Shown in pieces: positions 1-8,800 of a stretch of DNA of 29,399 nt; the first letter of the stretch is position 1; each line of letters opens with the position of its first letter. The position numbers were made by a program, and so were the translations under genes. This DNA is from Stagonosporopsis chrysanthemi (Eukaryota > Ascomycota > Dothideomycetes > Pleosporales > Didymellaceae). A model generated the notes under the pieces. That model was not told the origin of the DNA and searched no databases. It saw nothing but the letters and a program-made list of their open reading frames with translations. The stretch lies in NCBI GenBank assembly GCA_022560025.1, contig JAFISE010000283.1, positions 1 to 29,399 of the forward strand. Direction: 5' to 3'.

Positions 1-302
1 GGTGAGACGAGGCTGCCTCTCCTGCACTAGCGCTGTTTACAGCTACCCATGTATACATACTGTTCGTAGCTTCACACAATACAACCTCAGTTCAATCCTA
101 AAATCTTCCCGCACTGCTTGCACTCACTGCGACAGATACAGAACATCGACGTGCATCTGCGCGACCAGCACAGCGTAGCAAGCGAGGAGAGAAAGTCCAT
201 CGTAGAGCACTGCCAGCAGTGGCAGATTGCTGCACCGCAAGACGTCGAGCTACCCGCGCCGTTGGGGCCGCCAATCAAGGAGTTGGGCGAGCTGTTGGAC
301 GT
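1..302 (+). pseudogene. Remnant of an OrsD-like C2H2 gene, frameshifted, cut off at 302
   Basis: The forward frame starting near position 100 reads a stretch with HLRDQH, EERKSIVEHCQQW and PAPLGPPIKELGELLDV. This fits the first zinc finger and following linker of OrsD-like fungal proteins, the family of the larger genes in this window. The first half of the finger (CTHC, 119-130) lies in a different frame from HLRDQH, so there is a frameshift between about 130 and 145. Coding similarity stops at 302, exactly where the leader shared by copies A and D begins, and a TAG follows in frame. No start codon is secure. I read it as the truncated 5' end of a dead family member into which copy A inserted. 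The frame assignment is seen. The family call is from memory of OrsD/DUF3505-type proteins. Confidence 0.5.
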
Positions 303-311
303 CTAGAGCTA
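303..311 (+). repeat. 9-bp direct repeat CTAGAGCTA, left end of copy A
   Basis: The same 9 bases occur at 3684-3692 (proposed right end) and at 15793-15801 (left end of copy D). The site is the proposed recombination core. Confidence 0.5.
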
Positions 312-747
312 CATGGCCATATCGATTCAACCCTCGCTGGATTTTCTCGACAGCTGATTTGCTCGCTTGCTTCACCTGGACTGTGCTCGCGCTAATTCCT
401 CGCCTCACCAAACTCTACGCTGCGATCACAGGCCTACGTATCCTGCCTTGCGTACAACACAGCACCAGCTACAACTATTGAATTGCGATAATATGAGACG
501 TTGCTACCATTGCAATCAGCCTGGATCTTACCCTTAACAGCAGTCGCAGCTCAAGTGGTTGCTCACTGCAATACCTCTCAATATCAGTAGTAATTAGTGA
601 GCTGCTGGACGGAAAACGGGGAAATTACGGCCCAGCCACCTCTTTTATTTCTAGCATGGAACACTCTATTTATGCCTGCACCGCTCAAGTGTTCTGTGGT
701 CACTATGTCTTCCATTAGGGTCAGCTATCGAATGCTTACGTACCGCC
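303..747 (+). promoter_or_regulatory. 5' leader of copy A, conserved in copy D
   Basis: This is the segment between the proposed element end and the ATG of the 872-aa gene. It aligns in patches over its whole length with 15793-16224. Shared blocks include the first 17 bases, CTCGCTTGC, CCTCACCAAA-CTCTACGC, GCGTACAA and CCAGCCAC-TCTTTT. Conservation in a second, independently decaying copy marks it as part of the mobile unit, presumably carrying the promoter and left recombination site. It contains no credible coding sequence. The context at 748 is CCGCC-ATG-G, a good fungal initiation context. Confidence 0.5.
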
Positions 748-3366
748 ATGGACCTTTTCTCCTATCTTGCGGATATACAAACGTGGATATGTATCCCATG
801 CGGCATGGGTGTCAAACCCAAACATTACCTGGGCCACCTCACACGTCGGCACGCTGATCATCCAGAGCTAGGCTCTTCAAGGAAATCTCGGATTCTACTG
901 ATTGAAGAGCTCATGCTCAAGTCTCCGATAGACCCTGACTCACCATGCTTCCAACTTCCGCCCGCAGGGCGACTTGCCCTACCGCACCTTCCCATATACG
1001 ACGGGCTGTCGTGCCCACAGTGCAAATATACTTGCACGACGAAGAAAACAATGGAAGGACACTTTCAGACGCAGCACACTGAGCAGAAACGGACCAGAGG
1101 CCGCCCGTCAAAGGCTGCTGTAGCAACTGCGCCTCAGTGGACAAAAGTGTCGTGCCAGCGTCTCTTCATAGGAGGCTCTAAAAGTCAGTACTTTGCAGTT
1201 ATCTCGCCCGCTGAAATCAGGGAGGGAGAAGAGGCGCAGAGGCGCCAAGAAATGGCAGCCAAATTATCCGAGGCAGAATACATACGCGTACAAATCGACG
1301 AGGCACTAGAGCAAGGCAACCAGGTGATGAGCGCGCTTGAGAACGTAATTCTGGACAACGCTGCGCCGACCGAAGTCTCACCATGGCTCGAGATGACGCG
1401 TTGGCCGAAATATCTTCAAGGCCATTCATTCGATGAGGTAGCTTTGTTGGCAAGCCCTGCTGACCAGGCATCAGAGCCACTTCTAGTTGAGTTCTCTGAT
1501 AGCTTGGATCGCATAGTAGAAGAAGCACACAGCTCGATACGGAACGACAAAGTCAACGTCTTTGATCAGGCGCGCATCAACAGCTTCATTCAGCGGAGAC
1601 GAGCTTTTGACCGGCCACTGATGACTAAACTCCGCGATTCGACATATCGGAACTACAAGCTGGTATTCAAAAGACTCATATGTTTTGCATACCGTACCAT
1701 CCAACCAGAGAATCGCGTCGCGCTCGCCCATCGTTTGACTACTTGCCAGCTTGGACACCTCGATCAGATGATAGGTGTTGGCGAGGAGCTCGCTGATTTC
1801 AAGCAAAGCCAAAGGCAAGGGAACGGCGACGATCAAGGGCCAAGAACTATCCAGAAGCCAATCGAAACCCGGCTGGACCGAGCTTGCCTTAGATTTTGCA
1901 TCTCTATCCTCGACCATACGCTGAAATGGGATCTTTTCGAGAGTACGGCCGTTGGATTCCTTGCCGCGCTAGCGGTGGATCCTGAGAAAAAGACCCTTCG
2001 AGACGCTTCATCCTTCACGTCGTACTTGTCCGCATTTGTCAAAATCTCACAGATGCTCGTCATCCAGATGGCGGTCATGATGGCAGAAGACGGAGAAATT
2101 GAGCATCCGGCGGATGTACTAGACGAGATGCGGGAGCGTTTCATGATCCATGGGAGTCGGTCTCCATTCAATTGGGTGCTCCGATTACGGGCATATGGCA
2201 AGAAAATCAGGAACAGCTCCACCAGCCTAGGCTACATATATTGGTCTGAAGACCATGAGAGATTGACGTACAAACAGCTTGAGTTGAATATGGCCGACCT
2301 GAAGAAGTTTGTTACAGCACAAGTAGGGCTGGCGCAGTCTGAGTTAGAGCAACTCTTCTTGGTACACGGAGAAGAGAAGCGAGAAGATGTGATACCGGCC
2401 TTTGAACTGCGCAATCTGAAAGACAACCCAACAGAGACCACTAAGGGATGGAACTTCTGCAAAGACCCTCGGAATAAGGATATCCTGCCAGAAGGAGAAC
2501 GATGGATGCTCGATCGCGTCCTGGAAACCGACACGCTACGAGCTGAATTCGTCGAGTTTCGTAAGAAGGATTCCAAGGTTCTGTGGAAAGTGGCAGCGGC
2601 AAAGAAGTACATCTCAAAGATCGATTCGTTCCTCGAACGGCTTCTGCTCCTCATTCACATCACCGCAGGTCAGCCTGCTCGTGGAACAGAGATCCTTAGC
2701 TTGCGTCACTGCAATACAGTGAACGGGCACCATCGAAGCATTTTTATTGAGGATGGTCTGGTTAGCACAGTAACTGCGTATCACAAGGGGTACAACATCG
2801 TTGGGTCTACAAAGATTATCCACCGTTATCTCCCTAGGGAAGTTAGCGAACTTGTTGTTTACTACCTGTGGTTCATCTTGCCGTTCTGGACGAAATTAGA
2901 CCTTCTCGTCTGGGGGAACAAAGGGCCCTCGTCACCGTTCTTATGGTCTAAAGGTGATGGGAGTTGGGAGAGCACACGGTTAACAAACATGTTAAAAGAG
3001 GAGGCGCGGATTCACTTGCAGACGCACTTGAACATTACTTACTACAGACATGTAGCCATTGCTATATCTCGTATACACCTGAAGTGCGGTGGCTTCAAGC
3101 GAGACTACGGGATCGAAGAAAAGAAGTCGAACGATCAAGCAAGTCATACAACGTGGATTGCAGGAACCTTATACGCTCGGGGATTAGAAGAAGCTCCAGG
3201 AGCTGTAGAAGCAAGAAGAGCTGAATATCGGACAGTCAGTCGCGAATGGCATAGTTTTCTTGGATTTCGCGCTTACGTGCCCTGCCGCAAGCGGCCTTTA
3301 CTGTTTGAGATGTCTGATGAAGAAGGAAAGACAATGAGCGGCAAAAAGAAGCAGCGATATAGATAG
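748..3366 (+). CDS. Stand-alone OrsD-like C2H2 / tyrosine-recombinase-like protein (872 aa)
   Basis: This is an intact single-exon gene. The start is the MDLF conserved in copies C and D. Residues 15-35 (C15, C18, H30, H35) and 89-110 (C89, C92, H105, H110) form two C2H2 fingers. An AT-hook-like RGRPSK at 117-122 follows, then the family motif CQRLF...SQYF. The C-terminal third carries a tyrosine-recombinase-like set: R645 in PARGTEI, K680 in YHKGY, R767 in TYYRH, H800 and Y809, with H-to-Y spacing of nine residues as in lambda-type integrases. The first His of the canonical H-x-x-R box is replaced by Thr. The likely role is DNA binding and strand exchange for the surrounding element, inferred from motifs. 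There is no helicase domain, unlike the gene at 5854. The N-terminus resembles OrsD/DUF3505 proteins, for which no enzymatic role is established. Confidence 0.85.
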   Translation: MDLFSYLADIQTWICIPCGMGVKPKHYLGHLTRRHADHPELGSSRKSRILLIEELMLKSPIDPDSPCFQLPPAGRLALPHLPIYDGLSCPQCKYTCTTKKTMEGHFQTQHTEQKRTRGRPSKAAVATAPQWTKVSCQRLFIGGSKSQYFAVISPAEIREGEEAQRRQEMAAKLSEAEYIRVQIDEALEQGNQVMSALENVILDNAAPTEVSPWLEMTRWPKYLQGHSFDEVALLASPADQASEPLLVEFSDSLDRIVEEAHSSIRNDKVNVFDQARINSFIQRRRAFDRPLMTKLRDSTYRNYKLVFKRLICFAYRTIQPENRVALAHRLTTCQLGHLDQMIGVGEELADFKQSQRQGNGDDQGPRTIQKPIETRLDRACLRFCISILDHTLKWDLFESTAVGFLAALAVDPEKKTLRDASSFTSYLSAFVKISQMLVIQMAVMMAEDGEIEHPADVLDEMRERFMIHGSRSPFNWVLRLRAYGKKIRNSSTSLGYIYWSEDHERLTYKQLELNMADLKKFVTAQVGLAQSELEQLFLVHGEEKREDVIPAFELRNLKDNPTETTKGWNFCKDPRNKDILPEGERWMLDRVLETDTLRAEFVEFRKKDSKVLWKVAAAKKYISKIDSFLERLLLLIHITAGQPARGTEILSLRHCNTVNGHHRSIFIEDGLVSTVTAYHKGYNIVGSTKIIHRYLPREVSELVVYYLWFILPFWTKLDLLVWGNKGPSSPFLWSKGDGSWESTRLTNMLKEEARIHLQTHLNITYYRHVAIAISRIHLKCGGFKRDYGIEEKKSNDQASHTTWIAGTLYARGLEEAPGAVEARRAEYRTVSREWHSFLGFRAYVPCRKRPLLFEMSDEEGKTMSGKKKQRYR

Positions 3367-3837
3367 AAAAGATGTTGCGGCACTAGTCGGTTCTATCAGC
3401 CTTGATCTTCACTATTGTAACTATCTTGGTTAGAATATTTCATAGCTTGTATTTATTGATCTCTTGTAGCTAGATAGCAACTTAGCGCAGTATTCCATCG
3501 TCCCTACAGTAGCTGCCTATGCCGCTACATAAGATGTATCAATAAAAATTTATCCTAGTAAGTTAACACTCCACACAAACGTTGATATTGCTGCAAGTTA
3601 AAGGAGTTAATTATAGCAAAGATATTTGCATTATAGTAATGAAGGTAGCTATAAGGCATTTGATGTGTGCATTTCGATAATGCCTAGAGCTATAGGATAC
3701 ATCAAACGATGTGCTGCTTGATTTTGAGGCTTGATATTAAGATGTGCTAACTAGTATGCGGAATAACATGATTGTGAACATCAACACAAGAAGGCAACAC
3801 ACTGACTATACATCACAGAACGATTGATTGCAACACG
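3367..3837. other. 3' tail of copy A and short gap to the next gene
   Basis: AT-rich, no coding potential. An AATAAA at 3541-3546, about 175 nt after the copy A stop, is a plausible polyadenylation signal. The second CTAGAGCTA lies at 3684-3692. From 3693 to 3837 I see nothing recognisable, and no convincing continuation of the interrupted 1-302 gene. Confidence 0.6.
3684..3692 (+). repeat. 9-bp direct repeat CTAGAGCTA, proposed right end of copy A
   Basis: Identical to 303-311 and in the same orientation. Downstream bases (TAGGATAC) differ from those that follow the left copy (CATGGCCA), as expected if this is the crossover core. Confidence 0.4.
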
Positions 3838-5652
3838 CTATCTGCCTTGAAAAGGCTTACACAGCTCAATCAAGGTAAGCTGGCGCATCGGACGGACGGA
3901 CACAGGGCTCTTAGCAGTCCCTTGAGACAGCGCAGGCTCAGCGCCATCGTCGTCGCCGTTTTCAGTGTCTTCGCCGTCTTCCCTCTCGCTGTCCTCAATC
4001 TCCTCCACTTGTGTCACGGGTGCCGGCGCGTTTGCCTCGATCGACAGCGTTGCCTTCTCGCTGATGGAGCCACCAGATATGCCCTCCAAGCCCAGCCAGT
4101 CGTCTAACGCTCCGCTGGCCTTGTGAGCGACCGGATTTACCTTTACAACCAACTCAAGCCAGATGTGCCAGAAGCGAATGCGAAGCTCGTTTTCAACCCA
4201 CGAGTTGGTGATGGTGTCGTGCGGCATCAGGCAGAGCATGCCCCAGCCCAGCTGTCTGGCTGCTTCGTACCAGCGAAGCGCTTGATGCAGCCGCTTCTTG
4301 AAGCGCAGTCGCTGTTGAGGCCCCGAAGCGGCAGTGACGGACAACAGCAAAGCGTCCATGGCCTCCGAGCTGACCTTGCCTTTGCCGTATCGGTTGTTGC
4401 CCTTGTTGTTCAGCCTCGCCGCGTCCTGCGCCCGGATCTGGTCGATCTTCTCGGCGTAGGCCTTGCCGAGGAAAGCCATGGCCCAGCGGTACTTGATGTG
4501 GATGATGTCCAGCTCCTGCTCGTAGCGGTCGCACAGGCTCCAGGCGGAGGTGAGCGCGCTTTGAGACACGGTCAAGGAGCTGCTCTTCTGCGACAGCTGC
4601 CAGCGGCTGCGTGAGGAAGCAGGCGGGCGCGTTTCCCCAGGCTCTTGCGCAAACGGTGATCCTTGCGTACGCCAGCTTCGCAAAAAGGCAGCAGCCGAGA
4701 CCTGAGAAGCAGCGTTGCCGATGGAACGGGCCTTGTCAAGCATGCTGGAGGCCGTTAGGTAAGGCGCTGTGGCGCTGCTGTACAGGTTGTCGTCGTCGTC
4801 GACCGGCTGCTTGAGGATCCATGAAATGAATGGCTCGTCCTGGCGCGAGATGGAGGCATAGGCACCATGTTCCCTGCGAGAGGCTGACTCGGGCGGTGGC
4901 ACCAGTCCAAGGTCCTGCTTCTTCTGCGCGCGTATAAGCTCCAGCTTCTTGGCGCGCTCCCGCTCAGCACGTCGGTTTTTACTTGAGACGGTTGTACTGT
5001 GGACAGGTTCCTTGGGCTGCTCCTCCACTTCAGGCTCCTCCTCCGCTTCAGGCTCCTCCTCCGCTTCAGGCTCCTCCAGCGCTTCCAGGTCCTCCAACGG
5101 CTCAGACTGGTTTGGCTTCGACAGCTGCGGCGTCATTGGGCTCGGAGAGTCGGTGGCTAGTCGGAGTCGCTTCGACAGCGGCGCTGAATTCGACGCAGCA
5201 GCGCGCTTCGTCGACCGCGGTGGACTGTCGCGGGGACGCTGCGCCGAAGGGGGTTCCTTTTGGAAGCTGTCGCTCGCGCTGTCGGCAAGATCCTGCGCTG
5301 CAGAGACCAGCCGTGCCCAAGCGTCAGCAGGCAACGCGTCTGCGGCGAGCGTCTCCCTCAGCAGCCATATCGCCGACAGCACCGAATGGGCGACAAAGAC
5401 AGGCTTGCAGTCACTGGTCTCGTCCAGAATCAGCCAGCCTGCGCTGTGTGGGAAGAACAGAGCATCGCGCTGCGAGTTGGAGAGAGCCGCCTTGCGCCAG
5501 AATAGCCTTTGGTAGCCCTCGTTCGGCGGATCGTACTCGAGCCTGTGGGCGATGCTAGACTCGCTGGCCGGCGGAAAGCTCCGAGGCCCGCCATCGAATT
5601 GCCGGGCGGCATCTTCCAGCGCGGAGATCCACGGCAGATTAGATGGCGACAT
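3838..5652 (-). CDS. Uncharacterised 604-aa protein divergent from the YR-RecQ helicase
   Basis: An intact single-exon frame on the minus strand, opening MSPSNLPWISALEDAARQFD. I chose the internal ATG at 5652 because the longer frame (ATG at 5844) would consume almost the whole shared promoter and begin 10 bp from the helicase start. The protein has a Ser/Pro-rich middle, an acidic Glu/Pro repeat near residues 190-215 encoded by four 18-bp units, then a basic, aromatic C-terminal half with GRW-type helices (FKKRLHQALRWYEAARQLGW, then ALDDWLG) and an acidic tail. No catalytic motif, signal peptide or membrane helix is evident with this start. From memory, similar proteins of unknown function sit beside RecQ-like helicase genes in other Pezizomycotina, which suggests a partner protein. 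I do not assign a function. Confidence 0.75.
   Translation of the reverse strand: MSPSNLPWISALEDAARQFDGGPRSFPPASESSIAHRLEYDPPNEGYQRLFWRKAALSNSQRDALFFPHSAGWLILDETSDCKPVFVAHSVLSAIWLLRETLAADALPADAWARLVSAAQDLADSASDSFQKEPPSAQRPRDSPPRSTKRAAASNSAPLSKRLRLATDSPSPMTPQLSKPNQSEPLEDLEALEEPEAEEEPEAEEEPEVEEQPKEPVHSTTVSSKNRRAERERAKKLELIRAQKKQDLGLVPPPESASRREHGAYASISRQDEPFISWILKQPVDDDDNLYSSATAPYLTASSMLDKARSIGNAASQVSAAAFLRSWRTQGSPFAQEPGETRPPASSRSRWQLSQKSSSLTVSQSALTSAWSLCDRYEQELDIIHIKYRWAMAFLGKAYAEKIDQIRAQDAARLNNKGNNRYGKGKVSSEAMDALLLSVTAASGPQQRLRFKKRLHQALRWYEAARQLGWGMLCLMPHDTITNSWVENELRIRFWHIWLELVVKVNPVAHKASGALDDWLGLEGISGGSISEKATLSIEANAPAPVTQVEEIEDSEREDGEDTENGDDDGAEPALSQGTAKSPVSVRPMRQLTLIELCKPFQGR
5015..5086. 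repeat. Four 18-bp tandem units inside the 604-aa gene
   Basis: Units start at 5015, 5033, 5051 and 5069. The middle two are identical. They encode an in-frame Glu/Pro/Ala acidic repeat, so copy number can vary without breaking the frame. Confidence 0.85.
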
Positions 5653-5853
5653 GTTTGTTTGTTTGTTGACGCAGAAGATGTGGGGAAAAGAAGAAGCAGC
5701 TGTGTTGCGTTGAGCCCCTGGACTAGGGTAACGGCCCGAACGGAGATTGGCCGGTACGAAGTGAGTTGAGGCATAACCAGAACACAAAACGTAAAACATC
5801 AGCAATAAGAACAGCAAAGAAGCGTTGAATCCAGCAGGAATCAAGCCACCGAA
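5653..5853. promoter_or_regulatory. Shared divergent promoter, 201 bp
   Basis: It lies between the chosen start of the minus-strand gene and the helicase ATG. The two genes face away from each other and have no other upstream space, so they are probably transcribed from a common bidirectional region. No specific factor site is recognised. The helicase ATG has the context CCGAA-ATG-TC. Confidence 0.55.
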
Positions 5854-8800
5854 ATGTCAGCAGAAGGCGTTGAGAATCAACACTTTGAGCATTTGGCCGA
5901 GTACCAGGTTGCGGTGTGTAGAGAGTGCCGGTACGCAGTATGGCCAGATCAGATCGAGGGCCACTTGCACAAACAGCACAAGAAGTCGCTCAAAAGCGCC
6001 AAAGCCGTTGGAGAAGCCGTACGTCAGTGGGCAAGCTTGCTACAGTACCCCATGGAGTTGGAGATACCCAGTAACGGCGTGCAGGCGATCCCCCAGCTTC
6101 CGGTATTTGACGACGGGCTGCTGTGTCAACTTGAACCGGAAACATGCCAACTAGTGTTCCGCAGCCCAAAGACGCTCAAAGAACATTGGCGTACGACACA
6201 TGGGTGGTCGGCTGGAAAGAAGCGCGGCCGCCCAAGCCAGACCCGGGCAAAGGCGCTACAGGCTCAGCTGCAAAACGGCTGCAAGCGTGTATACTGCCAA
6301 CGACTGTTCGGCAGCCGGCACGGCTCACAGTACTTCGAGGTGCGGGTTACGCCAGACAGCGGCCCGCAGCCCGTTCCGACCGAAGGCGAGGCCGCGTGGG
6401 CGCGGGTGGGCGAGGAGATGGCCAGAGTGTGGGCTGATGTGCAGACTAAGGCTATGACGACCATTCAGGACGGCGAGAGAGACGAAGCCAATCCGTGGCT
6501 GGAGCGGACTGGCTGGCTGCCGTACTTGATCAACATCGAGCGTCCCGACTTGCTGGCAAGCATTGAGGAGCCCAACATAGACCCAGAGAAAGAGGAGGAG
6601 CCCGTCGAGGCTGCGATTTGGGGCGCGATGGACGGACTGGCCCGCGTGAGCCAGATGTCCGTCATCAAGCGGACAGGCATATTCGTGCGCATGGAGGCCA
6701 TTCGCACGGAGAAGCATCAGACTAGGTACACGCCGCTGCAGGCGTACATGGACGACAAGTCGATCAAAGAGCGATCACGCCCGTGGAAGCAGATACTGAT
6801 GTTTTTTGCACGGACGCAGAGGGAGCACCGTTGGAAGAGCCCCAAGTACCGCTTCACACAGCAGCAGCGCGAGGCGTGGGAGGCATTGATCGAGCAGGCA
6901 GAGAGAGACGCTGGCGGGGCAGAGATGGACGTAGCCGACGAGGTAGAAGAGGAGGAAGAGAGCGAGGGCGAGGACGAGATGATGATCGATGAGCTCGATG
7001 AGCTTGACGACGTGCAGGATCCGCCCGAGTCCGATACCGAGCCCGACAACGAGCCCGAGCACGCGAAGCTGAGGCCGGTCGAAAAGGCGTGCTTGGACTT
7101 TTGCATCGCGCTGCTCAAACAGACCATCCGCCGCAAGGAGTACGACTGCGCGCTGGTGTGTGCGTTGGCTGTGCTGGGCGTCAAGGAGGACGGCTGGAAG
7201 GACGCCGAGCTGTACCCGCCGATCTTGTCGTCCGTGATCAAAATCACCCGTTTCATGGTCGTGCAGCACGCGCTGGAGCTGTCCGAGCCGTTTGAAGAGG
7301 AGGCATTCGACGACGACAGCGCATACGGAGGGAGCGACAGCGGCAGCAGTCCCCCCAGTCAGCGTCGACCCAAAGGCTGCTTGGAGTTTGTGCAGCAGAT
7401 GATGGACAGGTTTATGGTGCGAGGCAGCCACAGCCCGATGCAGTGGATGCTCGACTTGCGTACGTACGGGCTGAAGGTGCATTTCAACACCACCGCGCGA
7501 GGGAATGTTGAGTGGATGGGGAAGGATGAGCTGCTGTACAAGAACTTGCACTTCACCATGGCCCAGTTCCGCGGCATGGTGCACGGTATGCAGGCGGAGG
7601 TCAAGCGGCTACTGGTGGAGGAGCTGCTGTTTTGCGGCCAGCAGACAGCAGGTCAAGTGCCCCCGATCCCGTGGGAGCAGCTGCGCGACAACCCGACCGA
7701 CGAGCGGCCAGGGTGGAATTTTTTGAAAGACCACCGCACGCGCATGCCCGTAGATGGGGAGGAGTGGTTATTTGAGCGCGTAGGACAGGACGCCCGCGTC
7801 AGGGAGAGGTTCATCAAGCCCGGAACCCGTTCAGGCATCGACGGGAAAGAGGTGGAGCGGTACATGGATCGAGTGATTGAGTTTCGGGAGAAGCTGGCCG
7901 CGTTGGTGCACATTGCAGAAGGGCAGCCCGCGAGATGGCCAGAGTTGGGCAGCGTTCGACACAGCAACACGGTCAAGGGGGGCCACCGCAACATATTCAT
8001 CGAGGATGGTATGGTGGCGCTTGCCACGCGGTACCACAAGGGTTACCAGGTGAGCGGTGACGTCAAGATCATCCACCGGTATTTGCCGCGCGAGGTGGGC
8101 GAGTTGGTGGTGTATTACCTGTGGTTGGTGTTGCCGTTCCAGCAGCGGTTGGAGGCGATGGTGTGGAAGAAGGAGGTGATATCGTCGCACTTGTGGCCAG
8201 CGGACCCGAGCGGACGGAAGTGGACCAGCGACCGATTTCGCGAGATCTTGAAGCGTGAAAGCAGAGTAGGTTTGAAGCAAGAATTGACGATTGCAGCATA
8301 CCGCGAGATCGCCATCGGCATTAGCCGGAGGTTTTTGCGGCCATCGTCGGCATTTCGAGCAGAGGAGGGAGAGGAGAACGAGGAGTGGAACGAGGAGAAT
8401 AGGCTCGCCACCATCCAGGACGAGCAGGCCGGTCACAGCGCGCACGTAGCCGGCATGGTATACGCGCGCGGGATCATGGAGATGGCAGGCGTCACCGCAG
8501 ACAGGCGGCAGCTGTTCCGCAACTCGAGCACTGATTGGCACCGGTTTTTGGGTTTCCAGTCCGCCGTAGACGCAGCGGCAGACGTCAAGAAGCGGAAGAA
8601 GGCACCGTTCGAGAGCGAGGCCGACGAGGCGAGGATAGCGAGGCTGGAGCGGTTGAGGAAGATGGACCCGGCAGCACAACTCCAACGAATGAAGGGCAAG
8701 AGAGCAAAGTTCAGAGGCGTGCAGAAGGAGGCCATCGAGGCGATCGTTGCCGGCGAGAGCCCCGTCGTGGCCGTGATGCCGACGGGCGCAGGCAAGAGTA

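Larger units (their letters stand above)
303..3692 (+). mobile_element. Proposed Crypton-like YR element, copy A (complete)
   Basis: The unit holds a 445-bp leader, one intact 872-codon gene and an AT-rich 3' tail. Its left edge is set by comparison: bases from 303 onward match those from 15793 onward (copy D), while the sequences to the left differ. Its right edge is proposed at the second occurrence of CTAGAGCTA, 3684-3692, identical to the 9 bases at 303-311. I found no terminal inverted repeats. Elements moved by tyrosine recombinases (Cryptons) characteristically lack inverted repeats and carry short direct repeats at their ends, so this architecture fits. The left edge is well supported. 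The right edge rests on one 9-bp match and could be coincidence. Confidence 0.58.

Noticed and set aside
3693..3837. Continuation of the 1-302 OrsD remnant after copy A
   Set aside because: A frame with YRIHQTMCCLILRLDIKMC vaguely recalls a second zinc finger, but spacing and residues do not fit well enough to claim it.
3847..5769. Plus-strand open frames of 81-191 codons opposite the 604-aa gene
   Set aside because: Shadow frames of a GC-rich coding strand. The minus-strand frame is longer and has domain-like composition.
5653..5844. In-frame 64-codon extension of the minus-strand gene that begins MIPAGFNAS and has a signal-peptide-like hydrophobic run
   Set aside because: It would leave only 9 bp between two divergent start codons, and the MSPSNLPW start looks like the natural N-terminus. 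A 5' transcript end would settle it.
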